A stretch of DNA of 56,833 bases from Roseiflexus sp. Its GTDB lineage: Bacteria; Chloroflexota; Chloroflexia; Chloroflexales; Roseiflexaceae. The notes under the pieces are model-generated. The model searched no databases. It had not been told where the DNA came from and was given only the letters and a program-made list of their open reading frames with translations. The DNA lies in the NCBI GenBank assembly GCA_017743475.1, contig JAGHYV010000023.1, positions 1-56,833 on the forward strand, read 5' to 3'. Made by a program: the position numbers and the translations under genes. This document shows, piece by piece, positions 49,055 through 56,833 of the stretch; position 1 is the stretch's first letter; every line of letters begins with the position of its first letter.

Positions 49055-50581
49055 ATGGCTGATGATCTGTTGCTCGGTATTGATGTTGGGACGACCAACA
49101 TCAAAGCGCTGGTATTTGATGTCCACGGCGTCTGTGTGTCTGCTGCCAGCACAGCCACGCCTGTCGAGCGACCGCATCCTGGATGGGCTGAACATGATCC
49201 CCATATGCTCTGGCAGGCGGTGGTCGATGTCATCCGCCGCGCTCTGGCGCCGCTTGATAATCCACAACGGGTGCGTGGCCTGGCAGTGGCAAGCTTTGGC
49301 GAGGCAGGTGTGCTGGTCGATGCGCGCGGCGAGCCGGTTGCGCCAGTGATTGCCTGGTACGACCGTCGTACTGTGCCCTACGTGCAGCGCTGGAATGTTC
49401 AGGGTGATCCGCTCGAAACGTTTCGCCTGACCGGTATGATCCCCGTGCCAATTTACGGCATGTTCAAACTGCAGTGGTTACGTGATCATGCGGCTGAAGG
49501 ATACGCTGCTGCGACAACCTGGCTGCATATCGCCGATTATATTGCCTTCCGTCTGTGTGGAGCGCGTGCAACTGATTATTCGCTGGCGTCGCGCAGTATG
49601 CTGTTCGATCTCCGCGCACGCCGTTGGTCGAGTGCACTGATCGATTGCGCCGGGTTGCGGGGTGATCTGCTGCCTGAACTGGTTGCAAGCGGTACGCGCA
49701 TTGGTGAGGTCTTGCCATCGGCAGCAGCGGCGACCAGTCTGTCACCGGGAACCATCGTCGGCGCTGGTGGTCACGACCATGTGTGCGGTGCACTGGCGGC
49801 TGATGTACGTCGCCAGGGTGATTGCCTTGACTCAATGGGGACGGCAGAAGCAGCATTTCTGCCGCTTGACGACATCCCGCTTGATGAGCGACTGTTTGTC
49901 GCCAATGTCTCTTCCCGGACGCACGTGACCTTTGGAGTGCACGTGGCGCGTGACCGCTACTACGTGGGGGATGGCTTGTTCAGTAGTGGTGCGGCAGTTG
50001 AGTGGCTGCGCGAATTGATCGCGCCAGGTGCGTCGCTTCATGAGGCGTCTGCCGAAGTAGAAACGTTGGCTGCTTCGGCACCTCCAGGCAGTATGGGGGT
50101 GCTCTTTCTGCCCCATCTGACGGCTGGTGAACGTGGCGCGTTTGTGGGTTTGACTACCAGCAGTGGGCGGCCGGCGCTGGCGCGTGCGGTCTACGAAGGT
50201 CTGGCGTTCGAGTGGCGTCATATGCTGGAGCATATCGAAGGCATGCTGGGGGTGCGTGCTGAGACAATTCGGGTGATCGGCGGCGGAACGCGTCTGCCGG
50301 TCTGGCTCGGCATCAAGGCGGATGTGATGGGGCGTCCTTTACACGTGCTGGATATGGACGAGAGCGTTGCGCTGGGCGCTGCACTGCTCGGCGGGATTGC
50401 TGCAGGTGTCTATTGCAACGAGGATGAGGCGGTTGGCGCATTACAGTTGAACAAGCGCACTATTGTGCCTGACGATGCGACACACATGCAGTACGAACGC
50501 ATTTACCGCCAAGCGTTTCTACGCCTTGCGCCTGCGCTGACGCCGGTGCATACCGCACTTGATGAGTTGGAGGCGCCATGA
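49055..50581 (+). CDS. FGGY family carbohydrate kinase
   Basis: This sugar kinase of 508 aa has the actin-like fold. Phosphate-1 motif is GIDVGTTNIKALVFD, and the substrate-facing part is SFGEAGVLVD and IAWYDRR. The central FGGY region is GAGGHDHVCGALAADV with the catalytic Asp expected in HDH. The C-terminal adenosine motif is VIGGGTRLPVWLGIKADV, then ESVALGAALLGGIAAG. Gluconate, xylulose and related sugars are possible substrates; the sequence alone does not decide. The ATG at 49055 has no good ribosome site, and the frame is open to a TTG at 49046. The stop overlaps the DUF952 start (ATGA). Confidence 0.88.
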   Translation: MADDLLLGIDVGTTNIKALVFDVHGVCVSAASTATPVERPHPGWAEHDPHMLWQAVVDVIRRALAPLDNPQRVRGLAVASFGEAGVLVDARGEPVAPVIAWYDRRTVPYVQRWNVQGDPLETFRLTGMIPVPIYGMFKLQWLRDHAAEGYAAATTWLHIADYIAFRLCGARATDYSLASRSMLFDLRARRWSSALIDCAGLRGDLLPELVASGTRIGEVLPSAAAATSLSPGTIVGAGGHDHVCGALAADVRRQGDCLDSMGTAEAAFLPLDDIPLDERLFVANVSSRTHVTFGVHVARDRYYVGDGLFSSGAAVEWLRELIAPGASLHEASAEVETLAASAPPGSMGVLFLPHLTAGERGAFVGLTTSSGRPALARAVYEGLAFEWRHMLEHIEGMLGVRAETIRVIGGGTRLPVWLGIKADVMGRPLHVLDMDESVALGAALLGGIAAGVYCNEDEAVGALQLNKRTIVPDDATHMQYERIYRQAFLRLAPALTPVHTALDELEAP

Positions 50582-50928
50582 TCAGAACGATCATCTTCTT
50601 CCACATGGCGCCAGCTGAACGCTGGATGACCTGGCCCGCCCACGAACCATATGTTCCGGCTGAATTCGCTGCCGACGGGTTTGTGCATTGCACATCAGGG
50701 GAAGCGTTGATGGCGCGTGTCGCCAATACGCTATACCGCGACACTCCTGGCGATTTTGTACTGCTGGTCATCGATGTGGATGCGCTTACAGCGCCCGTGC
50801 GCCGAGAGGCACCTGCTAGTGCAGATCTGGCACCTCTCTTTCCGCACATCTATGGTCCGATCAACCGGGAAGCGATTATCGAGGTTCGGCGCATCCAGCG
50901 CGCCGCCGATGGCGTGTTTCTGCTATAA
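50578..50928 (+). CDS. DUF952 family protein
   Basis: The protein has 116 aa, with the family signature FFHMAPAERW, FAADGFVHCTSGEAL and HIYGPINREAIIEV. The role of the family is unknown; the fold is related to ADP-ribosyltransferase/tRNA 2'-phosphotransferase-like proteins. The start overlaps the FGGY kinase stop by 4 bp, so translation is coupled. The end carries the promoter of the next gene. Confidence 0.88.
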   Translation: MIRTIIFFHMAPAERWMTWPAHEPYVPAEFAADGFVHCTSGEALMARVANTLYRDTPGDFVLLVIDVDALTAPVRREAPASADLAPLFPHIYGPINREAIIEVRRIQRAADGVFLL

Positions 50929-50929
50929 T
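50921..50929 (+). promoter_or_regulatory. extended -10 promoter of the DtxR-family gene
   Basis: TGC-TATAAT at 50921-50929, overlapping the DUF952 stop and 28 bp before the regulator start. Confidence 0.5.
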
Positions 50930-50957
50930 CAAAGCACTATCAGGCAAGGACAAGCGT

Positions 50958-51668
50958 ATGGCTGATACAACGCGACATGCTAGAGCGCGACGCAAGCCAG
51001 GCGACGCCGGACCGACTGAAAAAATGCGCGAGTATCTGGAGGTCATCTACTATTTGGCAGCGCGCGGCGAGCCGGTGATCAGCGCGCGTCTGGCAGAATG
51101 GATGCATGTCACTCCACCAACGGTCGCCGATATGGTGAGCCGTATGGAGGATCGCGGCTACATTATGCGCGATGGGCGCGGTGAGATTTTGCTGACCGAT
51201 GAAGGGTTTCGTCTGGCAGAAGCAATGGTGCGGCGGCATCGCATCCTGGAGCGCTTCCTGGTGGACGTGATGGGGTTGCAGTGGCACGAAATTCACGAGG
51301 AGGCAGTGCGTCTGGAGCACGCACTCTCGCCGCGCCTGGAGGAGCGTATCGAGGAGCTCGTTGGCGACGCCACCACCTGCCCCCACGGCAATCCCATTCC
51401 GGGGCGTTGCGCCTCGTATCCAGGTTCAGTACGCCTTGATAAGGTTGCGTCCGGGGGAGTATTCACGCTGCAGCGCATCTCGGAGGAAGCAGAAGAAGAT
51501 ACCGTTCTGATCCGCTATCTGCAGAATAGTCATCTGGTTCCGGGTGAGCGTTTTGCTATCATCGATTGCTCTCCGGTCTATGGGGTCACCCTTCAGCGCG
51601 ACGACCGACAGATCACCCTGTCGCCGCAGATTGCCGCATACCTATGGGGGGATGTGACTGCTACCTGA
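50958..51668 (+). CDS. DtxR/MntR family metal-dependent transcriptional regulator
   Basis: The protein has 236 aa. Residues 20-85 are a winged helix (MREYLEVIYYLA, ISARLAEWMHVTPPTVADMV, GYIMRDGRGEILLTDEG). A dimerisation/metal domain follows with RRHRILERFLVDVMG, WHEIHEEAVRLEHALS and the metal ligands CPHGNPIPG. The C-terminal 80 residues are an SH3/FeoA-like domain (LVPGERFAIIDCSP). It should repress metal-uptake genes when loaded with iron or manganese. The target is not shown here; no typical operator is obvious in the window. Its 3' end overlaps convergent mutL by 8 bp. Confidence 0.9.
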   Translation: MADTTRHARARRKPGDAGPTEKMREYLEVIYYLAARGEPVISARLAEWMHVTPPTVADMVSRMEDRGYIMRDGRGEILLTDEGFRLAEAMVRRHRILERFLVDVMGLQWHEIHEEAVRLEHALSPRLEERIEELVGDATTCPHGNPIPGRCASYPGSVRLDKVASGGVFTLQRISEEAEEDTVLIRYLQNSHLVPGERFAIIDCSPVYGVTLQRDDRQITLSPQIAAYLWGDVTAT

Positions 51669-53478
51669 TCCGCCCGAACTGACGCTCGATCTGGGTCATC
51701 GTCAGCAGAATCATGGTTGGGCGACCGTGAGGGCATGTGCGTGGCGACTCGCACTGCTCAAGTTGCATCACCAAACTGCGCATCTCGTCGAACGAGAGGG
51801 TCTGCCCTGCGCGCACCGACGTGTGGCATGAGAGGGTGATCAGCATTGCTTCGCGCCAGTCGTGGGGCGTTGTGCCGCCCCGCCCGCTCAGATGATCGGC
51901 GATTTCGAGCAGCGCAGTCGTCAGATCGCCCGGATAGAGCACTGCCGGAATGGCGCGCACGCGCAGGCTGCGCCCAAACGGTTCCACAACAAATCCCCAT
52001 TCTGCCAGCCGGTCGGCGGCAGCGATAAGTAGGTCGTGCGCGGTTGGCGGTAGATCGACCACCTGCGGCATAAGCAGTTCCTGACTTTCCACGGCGCCGG
52101 CGCCGCGCTGCGCCATCAGGCGCTCATAGGTGATGCGTTCGTGAGCAGCGTGCTGGTCGATCAGATACATGCCGTCGGCTGACTCGGCGATGATGTAGGA
52201 TTGCGCAATCTGCCCGATGATGCGCAGCGGAGGAAGCCTGGACGCGCGGGTTGGCGGCAATGGTTCAGGGGACGTCACCGGCTCACGTTGCCATGCGCTG
52301 TGACCCTCGTCTGCCCAGGCGTTGACCTGAGCTGGCATCACAGGCGGATCGTCGGCGGTCATCCGAGGAAACGCTTCCCACCTGCTCTCGTGGGATGTTC
52401 CCAGGCGGCGCAGTTCAAACCGGCGCTGCGCAGTCTCGAGCGTCGCCGGCGCACTGGGATCGTCCCAGGGGCGCACGCCACTCTCCAGAAGCGCGCTGCG
52501 CACCGCGCGCCCCAGCGTACTCATCACCCGCGTCGTGTCACGGAACTTGACTTCGCTCTTGGTGGGATGTACATTCACATCCACAGCAGCCGGATGTACA
52601 TAGATGTTCAGGATCGCCATCGGGTAACGACCCTTCATTAGAAGTGTATGGTACGCTTCTTCGATCACGACGGCGATCTGCCCGCGCGGCTGGATAGCGC
52701 GGCGATTAACGAACAGATGGATCGCCGCACGGGAACTGCGGGTCAACCCAGGAGGCGAAACCAACCCGCTGACCTGCACCCATTCCACGCCTTCGCCGGT
52801 CGAAGCATCAACCGGCAGCAGTTGACGCGCGACATCAAGACCGTACACCTCGATGACTGCGGCGCGCAGATCGCCATTGCCACTAGTGCGCAGCGTCACG
52901 CGCCCGTCGATTGCAAGGCTGAAACGCACTTCAGGGTAGGCAAGCGCATACTGGGTGACAACCGACGTAATTGCAGCGGACTCGGTGGCGTCGGAGCGGA
53001 GGAACTCACGCCGAACTGGCGTATTGTAGAACAGGTTGCGCACGCTGATTGTCGTGCCCGGCGAACATCCGCGCGGCATGATCGCCTGCACCTCGCCGCC
53101 TGCTATCCGCAGTTCAACGCCAACGTCCGCCCCCGCAGCACGAGTGATGCAGATCACCTGTGCAACAGCGGCGATTGATGGGAGCGCCTCACCCCGGAAG
53201 CCCAGGGTCGAAATCGCCCACAGATCGTCAGCGGTAGTCAGTTTCGAGGTGGCATGACGTGCAAACGCCAGTTCGACCTCATCGGCAGGAATACCGCACC
53301 CGTCATCCTGCACTCGGATTTCACGCAACCCGCCGTCGCGCGCTTCGACCGCAATGCGGCGTGCTCCAGCATCGAGCGCATTTTCGACCAGTTCACGGAC
53401 CACCGAAGCGGGGCGTTCGATCACCTCACCAGCGGCGATTTGAGCAGCTACTGTCGCGTCGAGCACTCGTATTGGCAT
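51661..53478 (-). CDS. mutL: DNA mismatch repair protein MutL
   Basis: This GHKL ATPase and endonuclease of mismatch repair has 605 aa. The N-terminal motifs are IAAGEVIERPASVVRELVEN (with the ATP-coordinating Glu and Asn), DDGCGI, HATSKL and TLGFRGEALPSI. VNRR and VDVNVHPTKSEVKF end the ATPase half. A Pro-rich linker follows. The C-terminal domain has the metal-dependent nuclease motif DQHAAHERITYE, and SCHTSVRAG and CPHGRP. The nicking motif fits a bacterium without MutH. I take the ATG at 53478; the ATG at 53496 has no ribosome site. No mutS is adjacent. Confidence 0.95.
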   Translation of the reverse strand: MPIRVLDATVAAQIAAGEVIERPASVVRELVENALDAGARRIAVEARDGGLREIRVQDDGCGIPADEVELAFARHATSKLTTADDLWAISTLGFRGEALPSIAAVAQVICITRAAGADVGVELRIAGGEVQAIMPRGCSPGTTISVRNLFYNTPVRREFLRSDATESAAITSVVTQYALAYPEVRFSLAIDGRVTLRTSGNGDLRAAVIEVYGLDVARQLLPVDASTGEGVEWVQVSGLVSPPGLTRSSRAAIHLFVNRRAIQPRGQIAVVIEEAYHTLLMKGRYPMAILNIYVHPAAVDVNVHPTKSEVKFRDTTRVMSTLGRAVRSALLESGVRPWDDPSAPATLETAQRRFELRRLGTSHESRWEAFPRMTADDPPVMPAQVNAWADEGHSAWQREPVTSPEPLPPTRASRLPPLRIIGQIAQSYIIAESADGMYLIDQHAAHERITYERLMAQRGAGAVESQELLMPQVVDLPPTAHDLLIAAADRLAEWGFVVEPFGRSLRVRAIPAVLYPGDLTTALLEIADHLSGRGGTTPHDWREAMLITLSCHTSVRAGQTLSFDEMRSLVMQLEQCESPRTCPHGRPTMILLTMTQIERQFGRIR

Positions 53479-53535
53479 AGCGACCCTGCCCTGCATGCGA
53501 ACACGTATGCGAGTATTGTACCATACTCCGGCGTA

Positions 53536-54927
53536 CTATGGCGTCGGGGTGCGCCTCAGCAGCGTCAGCGGTATCGGAGTGCGCGTCGGGGTGGCAATAA
53601 GCGTCGTCGGCGATGCACCTGACGTTGCAGTGGCCAGTGGCGCGATAGCTGGCGCAATCGTGTCGGCAAAGCCGGGTGATGGCATTACCATACCTGGCTG
53701 TGTTGCGGAAGGCAATGATGTCGGAGTGCGTGGATGTGTTGCGGATGGTAATGGTGTTGCTGGTATGGCAGGAATAATGGCAGGGTTTTGAGTTGGTGGC
53801 TGGAGTGTGGGAATATCAGCAGTTGGGGGAACGTAAGTTGGCAGCACTTGGGGCGCTACAGCAGGTGGTATCGGTTCGGCAGGCCCAAAGTGTGCCGGAC
53901 CCGGCGCCAGCACCGACGGATATGCCACAAAGAGGGTCATTGCTACAAGCCCGGCAAAGAGTGTCGTCGCCAATGTCGCCCCCAGCCAGTTTAGCCGTCG
54001 AGGCACAGACTCACGCTGTGGTGGAAGTGCAGGCAGAGAAGCGACAGTTAGGGGAGCAGCGGGTTGTGGCGAAATACGTTCGGTGGCAGGTTCTGCCAGA
54101 AACTGGGCTGTCGCGGGGAACTCGACAGTTGTACCTGCTGCCGTTGCAGGTAGTTCGACGGTTGTGCGTTCGGGTTCAGCATAGCTGGTTGTCGCTGGAA
54201 GCACGTCAAGTTCGTCGACACGTGCGACAATGACGGTGATGTTATCCGTTCCGCCACGCTCATTCGCAAGATCGATCAACCGATCAACCGCATTGGCAAG
54301 GGGCATCGAGCGCACAATCTCGTAGATCTCTTCATCACCGACCAGACCGTGCAATCCGTCAGAGCAGAGGACCACCACATCACCCGCCTGAAGCGGAAGA
54401 TGGAACAGATCGACCTGCACCTCAGATTGATACCCCAGAGCGCGGGTAATCACATTGCGATAATAACTCGACCGCGCCTGGTCGACGGTGATCACCCCGG
54501 CTGCCACCTGCTCGCCAACCAGAGAATGGTCACGTGAGACCTGACAGATCTCGTCGTTACGGATCAGATACGCGCGGCTATCGCCAACATTGGCGACGTG
54601 CAGCATCCCCTTGTAGAACAGGGCTGCGACGCCTGTGGTACCCATTGCGCCGCGCCCTTCAGCGTGAATGCGCGCATTGGCGCGCTCGAATGCACGGCGC
54701 AGCGCATCAACGCGATCAGGGGACGCATCACTGTAGTAGGTGCTGAGGATCGTCTCGATACCGAGCCTACTGGCAACTTCACCAGCGGCATGCCCTCCCA
54801 TTCCATCGCAGACGATTAGCAATTCGCCGTACTGCTCGACCCCCGCGCCTTCGCCGACACCGAAATTGTCTTCATTGTGATCGCGCGTTCTGCCAACGTC
54901 AGTGCGAGCGCTGTGGCGTAGTTTCAT
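53536..54927 (-). CDS. PP2C-type Ser/Thr phosphatase with membrane anchor and Pro/Thr tail
   Basis: The protein has 463 aa. Residues 1-240 are a PPM phosphatase: SARTDVGRTRDHNEDNFG, IVCDGMGGHAAGE, GTTGVAALF, ANVGDSRAYLI, VVLCSDGLHGLVGD and GGTDNITVIVA contain the metal-binding acids. A Thr/Pro/Glu linker follows, then one membrane helix (LGATLATTLFAGLVAMTLFVAY) near 345, and an extracytoplasmic tail of about 100 residues that is almost all Pro, Thr, Ala and Ser. It is the natural counterpart of Hanks-type kinases, although none is adjacent. The ATG at 54927 has GGAGGAG 5 nt upstream. Confidence 0.9.
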   Translation of the reverse strand: MKLRHSARTDVGRTRDHNEDNFGVGEGAGVEQYGELLIVCDGMGGHAAGEVASRLGIETILSTYYSDASPDRVDALRRAFERANARIHAEGRGAMGTTGVAALFYKGMLHVANVGDSRAYLIRNDEICQVSRDHSLVGEQVAAGVITVDQARSSYYRNVITRALGYQSEVQVDLFHLPLQAGDVVVLCSDGLHGLVGDEEIYEIVRSMPLANAVDRLIDLANERGGTDNITVIVARVDELDVLPATTSYAEPERTTVELPATAAGTTVEFPATAQFLAEPATERISPQPAAPLTVASLPALPPQRESVPRRLNWLGATLATTLFAGLVAMTLFVAYPSVLAPGPAHFGPAEPIPPAVAPQVLPTYVPPTADIPTLQPPTQNPAIIPAIPATPLPSATHPRTPTSLPSATQPGMVMPSPGFADTIAPAIAPLATATSGASPTTLIATPTRTPIPLTLLRRTPTP

Positions 54928-54965
54928 AGGCTCCTCCGGCGGGAGGCATCCATCAGCGACGCGCA

Positions 54966-54994
54966 AGTATACCATGCCAGCAGATCGGGTGCAA
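54966..54994 (-). promoter_or_regulatory. promoter of the PP2C gene
   Basis: TTGCAC (54994-54989), a 17-bp spacer and TATACT (54971-54966) preceded by TGG, on the minus strand. The start would be near 54959, 32 nt before the ATG. Confidence 0.55.
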
Positions 54995-55095
54995 CCTGTT
55001 ACGCTTCTCGACGTTACATGGAGTGACCATATTGAAACAATTGCTATCTTTCTGCCGACCCAACCCACATTTCGACACAACCAGGAGGACGTGCA

Positions 55096-56833
55096 ATGCA
55101 TCGCAGCCAGCAACACAGCCGGTTTTTCATCCGCAGGCTCGTCGCACTTCTCACGCTTGCCTTTTCCGTAACACTTCTCGCCCCATCACCTGATCCGGTT
55201 GCATACGCGAACGAGCCTCTTCTACTCAAGACATTTTCTCAGTTCTCCAGAGCAACGGTCTTTCGTGGCATGTTCTTCTTCGCCGCCAATGACGGGGTCC
55301 ACGGTTTCGGGTTGTGGCGCAGCGACGGCACACCCGGCGGAACTCAACTGGTCAGGGTCATTCGTCATGGCGTAGGGAGCAGTGAGATTCTGGGATTTCG
55401 GGTTGTCGGCGATACCCTCTTTTTTGTCGCCGATGATGGAGTGCATGGTTTCGAGTTATGGCGCAGCGACGGTACGCCCGATGGTACAACGCTGGTGCGG
55501 GATATTCGTCCAGGACCGGTAAGCGCGTTCGGAGGGAACGAAACGCTGGCAGTGATGAATAATACGCTGTACTTCATCGCCAATAGCGGCGAGGTCGGTT
55601 TGTGGCGCAGTGACGGAACATACGAAGGAACTTTCCTGCTCAGAAATGGCGGGTTAGACCATTGGAGCACGCTACTGGTCAACAACGGTACGCTCTTCAT
55701 TGCAACCTACGACAGTCTCTGGAAGAGCGATGGTACGCCGGAAGGCACAATACTCGTCAGGGACAGGCTCTGTATGAGTACCAGTCCGAGAAACTTCGCG
55801 TTCATGAACGGTGTGCTCTTTTTCGCCGGTGGTGAACGACGCAATGAATGGTTTATGGGCTGTGACACCGAGCTCATGCGCAGTGACGGAACACCAGAAG
55901 GTACGTTTGTGGTCAAAGACATTAACAACTCACCTTACAGCAGTCTGGGATATTTCTCGTACCTGACGGTCGTGAGCAATACACTCTTTTTCAATGCTGA
56001 CGATGGCATTCACGGGCGCGAATTGTGGAAGAGCGATGGCACGGCAGCGGGCACGGTTATGGTCAAAGACATCAACGAGGGTTCCAGGCATGCGCTGTAC
56101 CCGACTCCTTTTGTGGTCTTGAACGGGACGACCTTCTTCATCGCCGAGGATGGCGTTCATGGGCGCGAGTTGTGGAAGAGCGACGGCACGGCAGCGGGCA
56201 CGGTTATGGTCAAAGATATTATTACTAACGACCTCTGGCGTTCCAATCTGAGTAGTCTGAGTATTGACGCGAACCTGACCTCCCTGCATACCATGCTCTT
56301 CTTCAACGTCGATGATGATTTCGCTCATATGGATAAATTCGGGTTCTGGCGTTCGGATGGAACAGAAGAGGGGACAGTCCAGTTGCTGCCGGAGTGGGCG
56401 TATGCTCGCGCTGTGATCTGCGGTCAGGTGTTTATAACATCGCAGACCAATCTGTATACCCTTCTTATCGACCCCAATCGCTGCACTATCAGCGGACGGG
56501 TAACCGACGGCGCGGGCAACGGGGTGGCGGGGGTGACTGTGAGCGCGGGCGCGCGCAGCGCCACGACCGATGCGAACGGGTTCTACGCAATCAGCGGTCT
56601 GCCGACGGGCGTCTACACGCTGACAGCGACGCGCAGCGGCTATCAGATCACCCCGGCAAGCCGGACGGTGACGGTCAACGATCATCTCAGCGGTCAGGAT
56701 TTCACCGCCACGCTGCTGACCTACACGATTAGCGGACGGGTGACGGACGGCGCGGGCAACGGGGTGGCGGGGGTGACGGTGAGCGCGGGCGCGCGCAGCG
56801 CCACGACCGATGCGAACGGGTTCTACGCAATCA
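55096..56833 (+). CDS. secreted ELWxSDGT-repeat protein with carboxypeptidase-regulatory-like repeats (3' end outside window)
   Basis: The frame is open from the ATG at 55096 (AGGAGG 7 nt upstream) to the window edge, 579 codons, with no stop. A signal peptide (LVALLTLAFSVTLLAPS) precedes about eight hyalin-like units of some 50 residues. Each unit has a phrase of the type DDGVHGFELWRSDGTPDGT followed by a VxDI turn. From residue about 465 the protein changes to bacterial Ig-like/CarboxypepD_reg domains (TISGRVTDGAGNGVAGVTVS) in repeats of 80 residues that are almost identical at DNA level. It is probably a large cell-surface or secreted adhesion/sheath protein; the number of repeats and the anchor lie beyond the window. 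Confidence 0.88.
   Translation, partial: MHRSQQHSRFFIRRLVALLTLAFSVTLLAPSPDPVAYANEPLLLKTFSQFSRATVFRGMFFFAANDGVHGFGLWRSDGTPGGTQLVRVIRHGVGSSEILGFRVVGDTLFFVADDGVHGFELWRSDGTPDGTTLVRDIRPGPVSAFGGNETLAVMNNTLYFIANSGEVGLWRSDGTYEGTFLLRNGGLDHWSTLLVNNGTLFIATYDSLWKSDGTPEGTILVRDRLCMSTSPRNFAFMNGVLFFAGGERRNEWFMGCDTELMRSDGTPEGTFVVKDINNSPYSSLGYFSYLTVVSNTLFFNADDGIHGRELWKSDGTAAGTVMVKDINEGSRHALYPTPFVVLNGTTFFIAEDGVHGRELWKSDGTAAGTVMVKDIITNDLWRSNLSSLSIDANLTSLHTMLFFNVDDDFAHMDKFGFWRSDGTEEGTVQLLPEWAYARAVICGQVFITSQTNLYTLLIDPNRCTISGRVTDGAGNGVAGVTVSAGARSATTDANGFYAISGLPTGVYTLTATRSGYQITPASRTVTVNDHLSGQDFTATLLTYTISGRVTDGAGNGVAGVTVSAGARSATTDANGFYAI
56488..56833 (+). repeat. 240-bp tandem repeat (80-residue Ig-like unit), continues past window end
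   Basis: The unit starting near 56488 repeats at 56728. Over 56521-56593 against 56761-56833 I see one difference. The near identity at DNA level points to recent duplication or gene conversion. Confidence 0.9.

Overview
This 56.8 kb window looks like chromosome of a GC-rich, filamentous-phototroph-type Chloroflexota, most like Roseiflexus. That placement is an inference from gene style and content: (a) an adenosylcobalamin-dependent ribonucleotide reductase, (b) a class III polyhydroxyalkanoate operon, (c) Pro/Thr/Ala-rich lipoprotein linkers, (d) Uma2-family proteins, and (e) many GTG/TTG starts and TGn-extended -10 promoters. I see no insertion sequence, prophage, integrase or cas gene. 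Most of the window is ordinary chromosome with some decaying gene remnants.

Layout. 1-4.8 kb: tail of a HEAT-repeat protein, then a peptide-type ABC transporter (lipoprotein plus two permeases). 4.8-7.2 kb: a Ser/Thr kinase-like membrane protein with a degenerate kinase core. 7.2-9.4 kb: a decay zone with a broken sugar-dehydrogenase gene and, convergent to it, a remnant of an ABC ATPase C-terminal domain. 9.7-21 kb: housekeeping and small-molecule genes (rRNA pseudouridine synthase, CAP protein, DprA, spermidine-synthase-like protein, ABC1 kinase, histidine phosphatase, SMR transporter, CobS, thioredoxin/DUF4395 pair, glycosyltransferase). 21-23.7 kb: a NACHT-type ATPase fused to an FGE-sulfatase/C-type-lectin domain. 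23.8-26.4 kb: the B12-dependent RNR with a strong promoter, two NrdR-box-like sites and a structured leader. 26.7-33.8 kb: a minus-strand run with a thioredoxin-reductase-like protein, cyclodeaminase, HisRS, PGPGW protein, GNAT, Uma2 and a class III aminotransferase. 34-37.6 kb: a sugar/glycerol-phosphate-type ABC importer. 37.7-38.7 kb: a SpoIIE-type phosphatase and tRNA-Glu.

The most coherent regulatory unit is 38.7-46.2 kb on the minus strand. A consensus promoter drives an M-box (ykoK) magnesium riboswitch with an intrinsic terminator. Downstream lie a small ORF, mgtE, a helical hypothetical protein, a two-domain ABC permease (split by a one-base frameshift), its ATPase with an AAA-associated C-terminal domain, a 46-codon upstream ORF coupled by ATGA, and an MgtC/SapB protein. 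This reads as a magnesium-responsive locus that includes an ABC transporter with no visible binding protein. A decayed paralogue of that ATPase lies at 9 kb.

46.4-49 kb: a PHA operon (PhaE-like, PhaC, PhaB-like), divergent from the M-box promoter. 49-51.7 kb: FGGY kinase, DUF952 and a DtxR-family regulator. 51.7-55 kb: MutL and a membrane PP2C phosphatase. From 55.1 kb to the edge: a secreted ELWxSDGT-repeat protein ending in near-identical 80-residue carboxypeptidase-regulatory-like repeats, cut by the window.
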